A DNA stretch of 35,256 nucleotides from Candidatus Omnitrophota bacterium (GCA_018825985.1 JAHKAP010000033.1:1-35256); one strand, 5' to 3'; positions 18,281 to 27,166 are shown, counted from the first letter of the stretch. Numbers and translations are program-made. The notes: generated by a model not told the origin, from the sequence alone.

Positions 18281-18340
18281 TGGGGTCAGAATTATTTTTG
18301 TCCCCCATCATTATGCAAAAATAATTCTGACCCCATTATT
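18276..18340. repeat. 25-bp perfect inverted repeat (GGGGTCAGAATTATTTTTG type)
   Basis: 18276-18300 is exactly complementary to 18316-18340 with a 15-nt loop. The left arm includes the proC stop codon; the right arm ends 17 nt before the next start, ahead of its RBS. The tip CAGAATTATTTTTG / GACCCC is of the kind flanking REP-associated transposases in many genomes, but no transposase is present here. Confidence 0.85.
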
Positions 18341-18356
18341 TAAAAAGGAGTAATTT

Positions 18357-19217
18357 ATGGGACGAATCGGAATCATCGGTGGAAGCGGCTTATACAAGAT
18401 CGAAGGGATCAAAAAGGTAAAATCAATTTCAGTAACCACTCCTTTTGGCAAACCATCAGGTAATTTTATTACCGGAGTTTTAGAGGGAAAAGATGTGGTA
18501 TTTGTTCCCCGGCATGATGTCGGCCATCGAATACCGCCGAGTCACATAAATTACCGGGCAAATATTTTCGGGATGAAGAAATTAGGCGTGGACCGGATCA
18601 TCGCAGTCAATGCCTGCGGAAGTTTAAGGGAGGAATTAAAGCCTTTAGATTTTGTAGTAGTTGATCAGTTTGTGGACCGGACCAACTATGCCAGGGATAT
18701 GTCTTTTTTTGGCGTTGGTTTGGTTGCCCATGTTGGGCTGGTTCATCCGGTGTGCAAAGAATTAAGTTCGGTTTTGTATAAAGCCGGAAAAAAACTTAAT
18801 TTAAATATCCATAACGGGGGAACCTATATCAATATGGAAGGCCCGGCATTTTCCACATTAGCTGAGTCTAAACTTTACCGTAGCTGGGGAATGGACATAA
18901 TCGGGATGACTAATTTTGCCGAGGCAAAATTAGCCAGGGAAGCTGGGGTCTGCTTTGCTACCTTAGCCGCTATTACGGATTATGATTGTTGGTATTCTAA
19001 GCACGGATCCGTAACTATTGATATGATCATACGGAACCTTAATAAGAACATTGAAAATGCCAAGAAGATAGTCGCCAGAGTGATCAAGGACATCCCTATG
19101 AAGAGTGATTGTGTATGCCGCGAGGCTTTAAAATACGCGATTGTTACTGATAAAAAATATATCCCGGCTAAAATGAAAAAGGATCTGAAGATCATAATAG
19201 GAAAATATGTCAGATAA
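18357..19217 (+). CDS. mtnP: S-methyl-5'-thioadenosine phosphorylase family
   Basis: 286 residues, the normal size. GIIGGSGLY start binds phosphate, followed by [35 protein letters not shown], the substrate pocket [33 protein letters not shown] and ITDYDCW. The TDYDCW aspartates fit 6-aminopurine recognition (MTA) rather than methylthioinosine, but relatives that use other nucleosides exist. It cleaves MTA to adenine and methylthioribose-1-phosphate, the first step of methionine salvage, which complements the sulfur locus 10 kb upstream. RBS AAGGAG (18344-18349). It overlaps ileS by 11 nt. Confidence 0.88.
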   Translation: MGRIGIIGGSGLYKIEGIKKVKSISVTTPFGKPSGNFITGVLEGKDVVFVPRHDVGHRIPPSHINYRANIFGMKKLGVDRIIAVNACGSLREELKPLDFVVVDQFVDRTNYARDMSFFGVGLVAHVGLVHPVCKELSSVLYKAGKKLNLNIHNGGTYINMEGPAFSTLAESKLYRSWGMDIIGMTNFAEAKLAREAGVCFATLAAITDYDCWYSKHGSVTIDMIIRNLNKNIENAKKIVARVIKDIPMKSDCVCREALKYAIVTDKKYIPAKMKKDLKIIIGKYVR

Positions 19218-21972
19218 TAAAGAATACAAAGATACCCTTAATCTGCCAAAAACAGATTTCGCGATGAAAGCGGACCTTCCCAGGAGGGAACCGCTTTTCT
19301 TAAAGGAGTGGGAGGATAAGGATATTTATGGCTTGATTCGGGAAAAAAATAAAGGCAAGGAGAAATACGTGCTGCATGACGGGCCTCCTTATGCAAACGG
19401 AGATATCCATATCGGCCATGCCTTGAACAAGACCTTGAAGGATATAATCGTTAAATTCAAGACCATGCAGGGTTTTGATTCTCCGTATGTTCCGGGATGG
19501 GATTGCCATGGGTTGCCGGTAGAGCACCAGTTGTTCAAAGAATTAGGCATAACCAAATACCAGATAGCCCAGGTCGAATTCCGCCAAAAGGCCCATGATT
19601 ACGCAATGAAATATGTATCATCGCAGAAAGAACAATTCAAACGCCTGGGGGTTTTTGGGGATTGGCCTAATCCATATCTTACTTTGACTCCGGAGTATGA
19701 GGAGGGGATCGTTAGTTCTTTTTCCAGCTTGGTTAAAAAAGGTTATATCTACCGGGGGTTAAAACCGGTTAATTGGTGTTTCAAGTGTGAAACTGCGCTG
19801 GCCGAGGCAGAAGTAGAATACGAGGATCATACCTCTCCGTCTATATTTGTTAAATTTAAGATGGAGGATGAGCAGGGCTTTGATAAGGATACTTACCTGG
19901 TTATTTGGACCACTACTCCCTGGACCCTGATCGCTAACGTGGCTGTAGCTGTGCATCCGGATTTTGTTTATTCCTATATAAAGACAAATAAGGGTAATCT
20001 GATTTTGGCTAATGTGCGTTTACAGGCATTGGAAAAGATAGGTATACAGGATTATATGGTGATTAAGGAATTTAAGGGTAAAGACCTGGAGTATTTGACT
20101 TATGATCACCCATTTGGTTTAAGAAAAGGCAAGGTAGTTTTAGCTGATTATATATCTGCTGAAGAAGGTTCGGGGCTGGTCCATACTGCTCCCGGGCATG
20201 GGGCCGAAGATTATATCTGCGGGATAAAATATAAATTGGATGTAGTGATGCCGGTGGATAATAAGGGCCATTTTGACGCTACCGCCGGAGAGTTTAAAGG
20301 TTTAAATGTTTATGACGCCAATAAACTGATCATTCAGAAATTAAGCGATATCGGAGTTTTACTTTTAGATGACAAGATTGCGCATTCCTATCCTCATTGC
20401 TGGCGTTGTAAAAAGCCGGTTATATTCCGGGCAACCAAGCAGTGGTTCCTGAAGATCGATCATAATAATCTGCGTCAGGAGCTACTTAAGGCGATTGACA
20501 AAGATATCCAGTGGATCCCGTTTTCCGGAAAAGAGAGGATCTTGGGGATGGTTAAATTAAGGCCGGACTGGTGCTTATCCCGCCAGAGATATTGGGGAGT
20601 TCCTATACCGTCCCTAATCTGTAATGAATGCCATGAAGAATTCTTAGAACCGAAGGTTATTGATAACTTTGGCGCCTTTGTGGCTAAAGAAGGAACGGAT
20701 GCCTGGTTTAAGCGGGACCTAAAAGACTTTTTACCTGAGGGCCTGAAATGCCCGTATTGTAAATCAAGTAATTTAAGTAAGGGCGCGGATATTATGGATG
20801 TCTGGTTTGATTCCGGAGTAAGCCATCAGGCAGTGCTTAAGAAAAGACCGGGTTTAGGCGGTACACCTTGCGCAATGTATCTTGAAGGCTCAGATCAACA
20901 CCGGGGATGGTTTCAATCTTCGCTCATACCGTCAATGTGTATTGATAATAAACCGCCTTTTAAGTCTGTACTCACCCATGGTTTTGTAGTTGATGGAGAT
21001 GGCCGGAAAATGTCAAAGTCCCTGGGCAATGTTATTTCGCCGCTAAATATTATTAAGGATTACGGGGCTGATATCCTGAGGCTTTGGGTCGCCTCAAGCG
21101 ATTACAATGAGGATATCCGTATTTCCAAAGAGATACTTTCGCGGCTGTCCGAGGCTTACCGCAAGATCAGGAATACCGCCAAGTTTATTTTGAGCAATCT
21201 TTATGATTTTAATCCGGATACGGATAAAGTACCGTATAAAGATTTAAAAACAGTGGATAAATGGATATTTTCGGTAACCGAAAAGACTCTGAAGGAAACC
21301 ACTGCAGCTTATGAGAATTTCGAATTCCATAAGGCTTATAAATCCGTTTATGATTTTTGCAACGAATCACTTTCGATGTATTATCTGGATATGGTAAAGG
21401 GCAGGCTTTATACCTTTGGTAAGGATTCTCTGGAGAGGCGCGCATGCCAGACGGCTATTTATGAAGCTCTGAACGTTTTGGTCAGGATAATTGCTCCGGT
21501 TCTGGTTTTTACTGTTGATGATATCTGGCGCTATATGCCCAAAGAAAAAATATATGCCGGTTTTTTCACTGCGCATCTTCTTGAGTGGCCCCAAAATGCG
21601 GGGGATTATAGGGTGGATTTTCCGGAAGATTTTTCCAAATATGTTTTAGGCATGATACCGGATATCACTACGGCCCTGGAAGAAAAGCGTTCAAGCGGTG
21701 AGATCGGAAGTTCATTTGACGCTAAAATAAATATATTGACAAAAGACCAATTACGGTATACATATCTAAGAAGCCTTAAGGATGAATTATGCGAAGTATT
21801 CAAGGTTTCTCAGGTTGATATTAATTTAAGTAGCGTCAAAGAGACAATAAAAGTGGCTAAGGCGCAGGGCGGGAAATGCTCGCGCTGCTGGAATTATTCG
21901 CATAGCGTAGGCAAAGATAAAGAAAATAGTTTAATCTGCGGCAGGTGTTTAGAGGCTATAGGAGGAAAATAG
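19207..21972 (+). CDS. ileS: isoleucyl-tRNA synthetase
   Basis: 921 residues, full length for a bacterial-type enzyme. HIGH motif at 68-71 ([11 protein letters not shown]), editing (CP1) domain with TTPWTL and [12 protein letters not shown]-like [34 protein letters not shown] at 601-605, and a C-terminal zinc finger with CSRCW...CGRC. An extra CNEC...CPYC pair follows the RQRYWG region. It charges tRNA-Ile. No T-box leader is possible since the start lies within the preceding gene. An IleS-DksA-LspA-RluD order is common because these genes often travel together. Confidence 0.97.
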   Translation: MSDNKEYKDTLNLPKTDFAMKADLPRREPLFLKEWEDKDIYGLIREKNKGKEKYVLHDGPPYANGDIHIGHALNKTLKDIIVKFKTMQGFDSPYVPGWDCHGLPVEHQLFKELGITKYQIAQVEFRQKAHDYAMKYVSSQKEQFKRLGVFGDWPNPYLTLTPEYEEGIVSSFSSLVKKGYIYRGLKPVNWCFKCETALAEAEVEYEDHTSPSIFVKFKMEDEQGFDKDTYLVIWTTTPWTLIANVAVAVHPDFVYSYIKTNKGNLILANVRLQALEKIGIQDYMVIKEFKGKDLEYLTYDHPFGLRKGKVVLADYISAEEGSGLVHTAPGHGAEDYICGIKYKLDVVMPVDNKGHFDATAGEFKGLNVYDANKLIIQKLSDIGVLLLDDKIAHSYPHCWRCKKPVIFRATKQWFLKIDHNNLRQELLKAIDKDIQWIPFSGKERILGMVKLRPDWCLSRQRYWGVPIPSLICNECHEEFLEPKVIDNFGAFVAKEGTDAWFKRDLKDFLPEGLKCPYCKSSNLSKGADIMDVWFDSGVSHQAVLKKRPGLGGTPCAMYLEGSDQHRGWFQSSLIPSMCIDNKPPFKSVLTHGFVVDGDGRKMSKSLGNVISPLNIIKDYGADILRLWVASSDYNEDIRISKEILSRLSEAYRKIRNTAKFILSNLYDFNPDTDKVPYKDLKTVDKWIFSVTEKTLKETTAAYENFEFHKAYKSVYDFCNESLSMYYLDMVKGRLYTFGKDSLERRACQTAIYEALNVLVRIIAPVLVFTVDDIWRYMPKEKIYAGFFTAHLLEWPQNAGDYRVDFPEDFSKYVLGMIPDITTALEEKRSSGEIGSSFDAKINILTKDQLRYTYLRSLKDELCEVFKVSQVDINLSSVKETIKVAKAQGGKCSRCWNYSHSVGKDKENSLICGRCLEAIGGK

Positions 21973-21973
21973 A

Positions 21974-22429
21974 TTGGCCCGAAAAATTATCAAAAAAAAT
22001 AAATTCAAAAGGTCCGCAACAAGACCAAAAAAAACAGTGAGTTCAGGTAAAAAGAAACTGCTTAAAAAGGAATTAACGGTATTCAAGACGATAATCCTTA
22101 AGCGTAAAGGGGAGATCTTAGAGAATATCGACCATATATCCGAGGATACCCTGAAGAAATCGCAAAAGGATGCATCCGGAGACATCTCGGGCTATACTTA
22201 TCATATGGCTGATGTGGCCACTGATAACTATGACCGGGAATTTTCTTTAGGGCTGGCTGCCAATGAGAGGCAGTCGATCCTTGAGCTGGATGATGCCCTG
22301 AAAAAGATACAAGATGGCACTTTCGGGATGTGCGAGGATTGTAAAATTCTTATTACCAAAACCAGGCTCAAGGCGCTTCCTTATGCGCGACTCTGCCTTA
22401 AGTGCCAGGAAAAAAAAGAAAAGAGATAA
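21974..22429 (+). CDS. DksA/TraR-type C4 zinc-finger protein
   Basis: 151 residues from a TTG at 21974, chosen because GGAGG (21960-21964) is suitably spaced and the frame opens only 1 nt after the ileS stop. A very basic N-terminal tail (about 1-35) precedes a helical hairpin and the zinc finger C120-x2-C123-x17-C141-x2-C144 near ARLCLKCQ. The family includes DksA, which binds the RNA polymerase secondary channel, and short TraR/YteA proteins; the basic tail is unusual for DksA proper. The DxxDxA tip signature is not convincing (HMADVATDNYDRE), so a YteA-like role is also possible. It sits between ileS and lspA. Confidence 0.85.
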   Translation: MARKIIKKNKFKRSATRPKKTVSSGKKKLLKKELTVFKTIILKRKGEILENIDHISEDTLKKSQKDASGDISGYTYHMADVATDNYDREFSLGLAANERQSILELDDALKKIQDGTFGMCEDCKILITKTRLKALPYARLCLKCQEKKEKR

Positions 22430-22447
22430 CCCCATCGATCTCTTTAG

Positions 22448-22897
22448 ATGATCCAAATCATCGTAATATCGATTTTTCTGATCGACCGCCTCAGTAAATA
22501 CCTGATAATCAGCAATCTATTGCCTGGTCAGTCTTTGCCGCTCTTAAAAAATATATTTCACTTGACCCTGGTGCAGAATAAGGGCGCGGCATTCGGGGTA
22601 CTTAGAAACCAGGTCCCTTTTTTTATATTCATAACAATCCTCGCAATAATTTTGATCTTTTGTAATTTAAGGAATAATCTATCGCGGCCGGTTAAAATAT
22701 GTTTAGGCCTTATTTTAGCCGGAGCCTTAGGTAATCTGATGGACAGAGTTTTCTTTGGCTATGTTATTGATTTTATTGATTTTAGGATCTGGCCGGTTTT
22801 TAATATCGCAGACAGCGCTATCACCATAGGGGCGATATTTCTGGTTTATACTATATTTAAGAAACCACAATCTACTATCCACCATCCATCATTCTAA
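22448..22897 (+). CDS. lspA: lipoprotein signal peptidase
   Basis: 149 residues, four membrane segments. Family motifs: DRLSKYLI, NKGAAFG, GNLMDR, YVIDFIDF and FNIADSAIT, which contain the catalytic aspartates. It cleaves signal peptides of prolipoproteins at the inner membrane. The last residues (PQSTIHHPSF) are encoded by a heptanucleotide-period repeat (22867-22894) that runs up to the stop codon, so the C-terminal tail looks repeat-derived. Three nt separate it from the rluD-family gene. Confidence 0.95.
   Translation: MIQIIVISIFLIDRLSKYLIISNLLPGQSLPLLKNIFHLTLVQNKGAAFGVLRNQVPFFIFITILAIILIFCNLRNNLSRPVKICLGLILAGALGNLMDRVFFGYVIDFIDFRIWPVFNIADSAITIGAIFLVYTIFKKPQSTIHHPSF
22867..22894 (+). repeat. 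degenerate heptanucleotide repeat at the 3' end of lspA
   Basis: Four 7-nt units ACAATCT, ACTATCC, ACCATCC, ATCATTC directly precede the TAA stop and encode the C-terminal tail of LspA. Same A/C/T-rich composition as the units in yggS and aroA. Confidence 0.6.
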
Positions 22898-22900
22898 ACA

Positions 22901-23818
22901 ATGTCTGAACATATTTTAAAGGTGACGCGCGATAATGAGGGAGAACGGCTGGATATGTATCTTTTCAATTTCAGCCAAAAGAATAAGCTGGGTTTTTCCC
23001 GAACTCATATCCAGAATCTGATTCTTAAAAAAGAGATCAGGGTTAAGGATATCGATTCTCTTAAGCCGAACTATAAGATAAAAAAAGGGGACGAGATTAT
23101 TGCTAACATAATTGATAAGAAATCAGGCTTGCCTCTTGCTGAAGATATACGTTTAGATATAGTTTACGACGATAAAGATCTGGCTCTGATCAATAAACCC
23201 TGCGGCATCGTGGTTCATCCGGCTCCCGGAAATTACCAGCATACTCTGGTAAACGCGCTTCTGCACCATTTTAAGAAATTATCCGATATCAATCCGCAGA
23301 GACCGGGGATAGTCCATAGGCTGGATAAGGATACGTCAGGTTTATTGGTTATTGCCAAGAATAATAACGCTCACTTAGCATTAGCCAAGCAGTTTGCCGA
23401 ACATAGTATTAAGCGAGTATACACGGCTCTGGTTAAGGGGAGGGTGGAGTTTAATGAAAATATAATCGAAATGCCGATCGGCCGTAACCCTTTAAAAAGA
23501 AAGAGCATGTCTGTTGGTTTTGGTAAAGATTCTAAATACGCTAAGACCCGTTACCGGGTTATCAGGCGTAAGCGCGACTGCACTCTTGTGGACCTGGAGC
23601 CTTTTACCGGAAGGACCCATCAATTAAGAGTGCACCTGGATTATTTAGGCTATCCTATTTTGGGGGATACTAAATACGGCAAGAATAATAAGTTCAAACG
23701 TTTGGCATTGCATGCCAGGTCTATAGGCTTTGTTCATCCTTCAACTAAGAAGTTTATAGAGTTCAATGTTGATATCCCGCAAGAATTTACGGATTTTATC
23801 GATCAACAGGCAGATTAA
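22901..23818 (+). CDS. rluD: pseudouridine synthase, RluA/RluD family
   Basis: 305 residues. Residues about 1-75 are an S4 RNA-binding domain (EGERLDMYL, LILKKEIRVKD); the catalytic domain carries GIVVHPAPG and HRLDKDTSG with catalytic aspartate D142, then GRTHQLRVHLDYLGYPILGD. It isomerises uridines in RNA; RluD-type enzymes act on 23S rRNA helix 69. The S4 domain and overall length favour RluD, but closely related RluC or YlyB-type members cannot be excluded. It is adjacent to lspA, a very common pair. Confidence 0.9.
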   Translation: MSEHILKVTRDNEGERLDMYLFNFSQKNKLGFSRTHIQNLILKKEIRVKDIDSLKPNYKIKKGDEIIANIIDKKSGLPLAEDIRLDIVYDDKDLALINKPCGIVVHPAPGNYQHTLVNALLHHFKKLSDINPQRPGIVHRLDKDTSGLLVIAKNNNAHLALAKQFAEHSIKRVYTALVKGRVEFNENIIEMPIGRNPLKRKSMSVGFGKDSKYAKTRYRVIRRKRDCTLVDLEPFTGRTHQLRVHLDYLGYPILGDTKYGKNNKFKRLALHARSIGFVHPSTKKFIEFNVDIPQEFTDFIDQQAD

Positions 23819-23827
23819 AAATTTAGC

Positions 23828-23855
23828 TTGATTTTTAGCTAAGCAATGCTATATT
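23828..23855 (+). promoter_or_regulatory. promoter of the coiled-coil protein / aroA pair
   Basis: TTGATT (23828-23833), 16-nt spacer, TATATT (23850-23855), 32 nt before the next start codon with an RBS (AGGAGG) in between. The same TTGATT-16-TATNNT layout precedes both PilZ genes. Confidence 0.55.
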
Positions 23856-23887
23856 AATGGTTAAGTCGGAAAAAATAGGAGGATTAT

Positions 23888-24706
23888 ATGGCTGGTAAGA
23901 TTAGAATTTCCGTAATCATATTTTGTGTTTTATTATTCGCGGCAATATCTTTCGGAGCCTGGGCCTTTCTTAATTTCCAGTCTGAGAGGAAACAAAATAT
24001 CTTACTTCAGCAAGACCTAGATAAGCTAAAGCAAGAGACTAAAAAGATAGAGGTGAGGTTGGAGGATACCCGCAAGGCTAATGCCGGGCTACATATTAAA
24101 TTTCAGGAAGCTAATAAAAAGATCGTTTCCCTTTCCGATGAGATCGAGAATGAAAAAAAGCTCCAGCAGGATATTTTAAATCAATCCGATCAGCTTAGGC
24201 TGGACATGGAAAAACAGATAAAAGAGAGACTTGATTTAGAAAGAAAATTGGAAGTATCCCAACAGGAGGTTAAGTCTTTAACTGAACAATTAAAAGAGCT
24301 AAATTTTAATAAAAAGGAAATGGAGGATAAGGCAAAGGATAATTCCGGAACGGACCAGAAGGTGGAATTAGGCAAGATAGTGGTTGCTCCGGAAACGCCA
24401 TCTGCAGCAGTATCTCAACAACGGGCAAAGGCAGGCTCGGAGGGTAAGGGAAAACCAGCTTTTATATCCGGCCTAGAAGCTAAGGTTTTGGTAATAAATA
24501 AAGATTACAATTTTGTGGTTTTAAATGTGGGGAGTAAAGACAATATTGCGGTTGGTGATGTATTTTCACTCTTCCATAACAATAAACCGATAGGCGATGT
24601 GAGCGTAGAGAAAGTCCACGAAGCTATGACGGCAGCAGGTTTCTTAAATCCCGAAACAAAAGATACGGTTCGCGAAGGCGATAAAGCGGTTTTAAAAGAT
24701 AAATGA
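23888..24706 (+). CDS. membrane-anchored coiled-coil protein of unknown function
   Basis: 272 residues. One N-terminal membrane segment (about 7-29), then a long heptad-rich coiled coil (about 31-147, rich in K, E, L, Q), a flexible linker (about 148-188) and a small C-terminal domain (about 190-272) of alternating beta strands with NVGSKDNIAVGDVFSLFHNN and a final strand ending in AVLKDK. I do not recognise a named family; the last domain resembles short beta-barrel domains of envelope proteins that say a feature is 'introduced' by G-D-x-F, but this is weak. Topology suggests an inner-membrane anchor with the coil in the periplasm. It overlaps aroA by 4 nt and has a strong RBS. Confidence 0.75.
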   Translation: MAGKIRISVIIFCVLLFAAISFGAWAFLNFQSERKQNILLQQDLDKLKQETKKIEVRLEDTRKANAGLHIKFQEANKKIVSLSDEIENEKKLQQDILNQSDQLRLDMEKQIKERLDLERKLEVSQQEVKSLTEQLKELNFNKKEMEDKAKDNSGTDQKVELGKIVVAPETPSAAVSQQRAKAGSEGKGKPAFISGLEAKVLVINKDYNFVVLNVGSKDNIAVGDVFSLFHNNKPIGDVSVEKVHEAMTAAGFLNPETKDTVREGDKAVLKDK

Positions 24707-26046
24707 TTTTTTCTTTATCCGGCAGCAAATGCCAGGTAGAAGGAGAGATCTTTCTTCCTGGCGATAAGTCGATAACCCACCGGGCGCTATTCTTGAGCGC
24801 AATCAGCCGCGGTAAAACCTCAATAGAAAATTATTCTACAAGTGAAGACTGTCTTACTACCGTAGAGGTTCTTAAACAGCTGGGCGTAAAGTTTAAATAC
24901 AAGTCAAAGCGCGAGATTATTGCTTTTGGCAAGGGCTTAGATGGTTTAAATAAACCGGGTAAAGATATTTTTATTAAAGAGTCCGGAACTACCTTTAGGT
25001 TATTATTAGGTATTTTAGCCGGACAGTTTTTTCTTTCCAAGGTATGCGCTGGTAAATCACTTTCCAAGAGGCCGATGTCCAGAGTCACCCAGCCATTAAG
25101 GCTCATGGGCGCTTGTATATCTTCAGCCAACCGCCGTCTAACATCCGCCGTCTATCATCCGGCTGAGGAATACCCGCCGATAACTATAAGTTCGGGCGGA
25201 CTCAAAGGTATTGTTTATAAAATGCCTGTGGCTTCTGCCCAGGTTAAATCGGCGATATTACTAGCTGGACTCTATGCTTCAGGTTTATGCAAAATAGTGG
25301 AGCCGGTAAAAACCCGCGATCACACTGAGCGGATGTTAAAATTATTTAAAGCCGGCATAAAGATTAGTGGAAATAATATTCTTCTTGAGGGCGGCAGGAA
25401 TTTGGTTTCTCCGGAGAAAATTTATATTCCCGGTGATATATCCTCAGCAAGCTTTTTTATAGTTTTGGCCAGCATCTTGCCGAGGTCAAAGCTGGTGATT
25501 AGGAATGTAGGCCTGAATTCTACCCGCTGCGGTATGATCAAAGTATTAAAAAGAATGGGCGCGGAAATTAAGATTAAAGAATTAAGATTAAAGAGCAAAG
25601 AATGTGAGCCGGTAGGCGATCTGATTATTAAAAGTAGTAAATTAAGGGGTACCTTAGTTACTGAGAAAGAGATACCGTCTTTAATAGATGAATTGCCGGT
25701 GTTAATGGTTGCAGCCGCTTATGCGAACGGTAAAAGCATATTTCGGGGAGTAGGGGAACTCAGGGTTAAAGAGACTGACCGGATAAGGTCAATGTCGGAA
25801 AACCTGCGGAAAATGGGTGCTGATATAGAAGTACATAAGAGCGCTAAATCAATAGATATTATTATCCGGGGCAAAGGCGCCCTGAAAGGGGCCAAGGTCA
25901 GTAGTTTTAATGACCATCGCACGGCTATGAGCCTGGTTGTCGCCGGACTTCATGCCGAAGGTAGAACAGTTATAGATAATATTTCCTGTATCTCAAAGTC
26001 TTTTCCCGGCTTCATCGCATATATTAAAAAAATAGTAGAAAAATAA
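24703..26046 (+). CDS. aroA: 3-phosphoshikimate 1-carboxyvinyltransferase (EPSP synthase)
   Basis: 447 residues, slightly long for the family (~430). LPGDKSITHRALFLSA start, ESGTTFRLLLGILAG, SKRPMSRVTQPLRLMGA, VASAQVKSAILLAGLYA, SLIDELPVLMVAAAYA and ELRVKETDRI are all present. It joins shikimate-3-phosphate and PEP in aromatic amino-acid synthesis. Between LRLMGA and YPPITIS lie about 20 residues where about 10 are usual; the excess (NRRLTSAVYHPAE) is encoded by a heptanucleotide-period repeat at 25129-25163. Start overlaps the coiled-coil gene (ATGA). No other aro gene is near. Confidence 0.95.
   Translation: MIFSLSGSKCQVEGEIFLPGDKSITHRALFLSAISRGKTSIENYSTSEDCLTTVEVLKQLGVKFKYKSKREIIAFGKGLDGLNKPGKDIFIKESGTTFRLLLGILAGQFFLSKVCAGKSLSKRPMSRVTQPLRLMGACISSANRRLTSAVYHPAEEYPPITISSGGLKGIVYKMPVASAQVKSAILLAGLYASGLCKIVEPVKTRDHTERMLKLFKAGIKISGNNILLEGGRNLVSPEKIYIPGDISSASFFIVLASILPRSKLVIRNVGLNSTRCGMIKVLKRMGAEIKIKELRLKSKECEPVGDLIIKSSKLRGTLVTEKEIPSLIDELPVLMVAAAYANGKSIFRGVGELRVKETDRIRSMSENLRKMGADIEVHKSAKSIDIIIRGKGALKGAKVSSFNDHRTAMSLVVAGLHAEGRTVIDNISCISKSFPGFIAYIKKIVEK
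25129..25163 (+). repeat. degenerate heptanucleotide repeat inserted in aroA
   Basis: Five 7-nt units AACCGCC, GTCTAAC, ATCCGCC, GTCTATC, ATCCGGC; the 10-mer CCGCCGTCTA occurs twice, 14 nt apart (25131-25140 and 25145-25154). It is in frame and adds about ten residues to a loop of EPSP synthase. Confidence 0.7.
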
Positions 26047-26055
26047 CATTTATGC

Positions 26056-26083
26056 TTGATTTATTAGCCAATTATGTTATGAT
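26056..26083 (+). promoter_or_regulatory. promoter of first PilZ gene
   Basis: TTGATT (26056-26061), 16-nt spacer, TATGAT (26078-26083), 67 nt before the start codon. Confidence 0.55.
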
Positions 26084-26150
26084 TTGGTCAGTTAATCAAG
26101 TAAATTTTCTTTGGTAGATTACCTGTTTTTTAAGTTATTATTGGATAAGT

Positions 26151-26564
26151 ATGAATGATGACTATTCCGACGTAGAGAGAAGAAGGCATAAGCGGGTCCC
26201 GGTTAATTTTATTCTCAGGTACCGTATCCAAAAGCCTCTGGAAGTTGTGATACGTATCGGGAATATGGAAGTAAACGCCGTGATGATCGATTTAAGCGAA
26301 GGGGGGATGGCCATTATAACGGATTACGATATCCCCTCAGGGACCGAGTTGACCCTTAAATTTACCCTGGTCAATACCTATACCCAGGATCAATCACAGA
26401 GGAATAAGGTAGTTGAGGCATTGGGTCGAGTAGCTTATATTATGCCGATGGATAAAGATAACCGCCTGGGGATAAGCTTTACCGAGATATCTAAACATAA
26501 TGTCAGTACGATATTAGAATTTATCAATCTTGCCCCTAAGCCTGCTCCGAATAGTAATATTTAG
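26151..26564 (+). CDS. PilZ-domain protein, copy 1
   Basis: 137 residues, essentially one PilZ domain. The c-di-GMP-binding N-terminal RxxxR lies in ERRRHKRVPVNF and the second motif in DLSEGGMAI (D/N-x-S-x-x-G), so it should bind c-di-GMP. The C-terminal part has GRVAYIMPMDKDNRLGISFTEI, the usual last strands. No other domain is attached, so it probably signals by binding a partner. A paralogue (about 65-70 percent identical by eye) follows 105 nt later with its own promoter. No SD is clear before the ATG. Confidence 0.88.
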   Translation: MNDDYSDVERRRHKRVPVNFILRYRIQKPLEVVIRIGNMEVNAVMIDLSEGGMAIITDYDIPSGTELTLKFTLVNTYTQDQSQRNKVVEALGRVAYIMPMDKDNRLGISFTEISKHNVSTILEFINLAPKPAPNSNI

Positions 26565-26576
26565 CTGTAAATTTTC

Positions 26577-26604
26577 TTGATTAATCTGCCGATTGTGCTA
26601 AAAT
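26577..26604 (+). promoter_or_regulatory. promoter of second PilZ gene
   Basis: TTGATT (26577-26582), 16-nt spacer, TAAAAT (26599-26604), 65 nt before the start codon. Position and layout mirror those of the first copy. Confidence 0.5.
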
Positions 26605-26669
26605 ACCGATAGTTTAATATAAGTCTTCTCATGTTTGATACTATATTTTGGATTGTAGCTTAAACAGGC

Positions 26670-27071
26670 ATGGATAATATATATTCCGGGGAAGAGAGAA
26701 GAGGGCACAAAAGGGTTCCGGTAAATTTTATTATCAGATACCATATCCGAAAGCCCCTGGAAGTGGTCATGCTTATCGGTAATATGGAAGTAAATGCCGT
26801 GATGATCGATTTGTGCGAGAGCGGGATGTCCCTTATAACCGATTACGACATCCCCGTAGGGACTGAGTTGAGCCTTAAATTTACACTGGTCAATACTTAT
26901 ACCTGGGATCAGTCCCGGAGGAATAAGGTAATAGAGGTCTTAGGTTGTGTAGCTGATGTTATTCCGATTGGTAAATCTAACCGTTTGGGAATCAGTTTTA
27001 CCGAGTTATCAAAACAGCATGCAGTTATAATTGCTGATTTTGTAAAGCTTGTTTTCCAATCCCCCGCATAA
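26670..27071 (+). CDS. PilZ-domain protein, copy 2 with altered binding motif
   Basis: 133 residues, a tandem duplicate of the preceding gene. RxxxR is kept in ERRGHKRVPVNF, but the second motif reads DLCESGMSL, so the conserved serine of D/N-x-S-x-x-G is a cysteine. The rest, NTYTWDQSRRNKVIEVL and NRLGISFTEL, follows copy 1 closely. Binding of c-di-GMP may be weakened or lost, or become redox-sensitive; this is inference. No SD is clear. It ends 122 nt before mreB, which has its own promoter. Confidence 0.87.
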   Translation: MDNIYSGEERRGHKRVPVNFIIRYHIRKPLEVVMLIGNMEVNAVMIDLCESGMSLITDYDIPVGTELSLKFTLVNTYTWDQSRRNKVIEVLGCVADVIPIGKSNRLGISFTELSKQHAVIIADFVKLVFQSPA

Positions 27072-27137
27072 TCCAATTAGAGATTTTATTTGACCCTTTA
27101 GTATTTATATGGTATATTTTTTTAATTATCTTATAGA

Positions 27138-27166
27138 TTGACATATAGTTTAAATCCTGTTAACAT
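27138..27166 (+). promoter_or_regulatory. promoter of the mre operon
   Basis: TTGACA (27138-27143), 17-nt spacer, TAACAT (27161-27166), 27 nt before mreB, whose RBS AAAGGAG follows at about 27180-27186. Confidence 0.6.

Noticed and set aside
16475-18340. A CRISPR-like array from the repeated palindromes at 16.5-18.3 kb
   Set aside because: Spacing is irregular, units are separated by whole genes, and there are no regular repeat-spacer units or cas genes.
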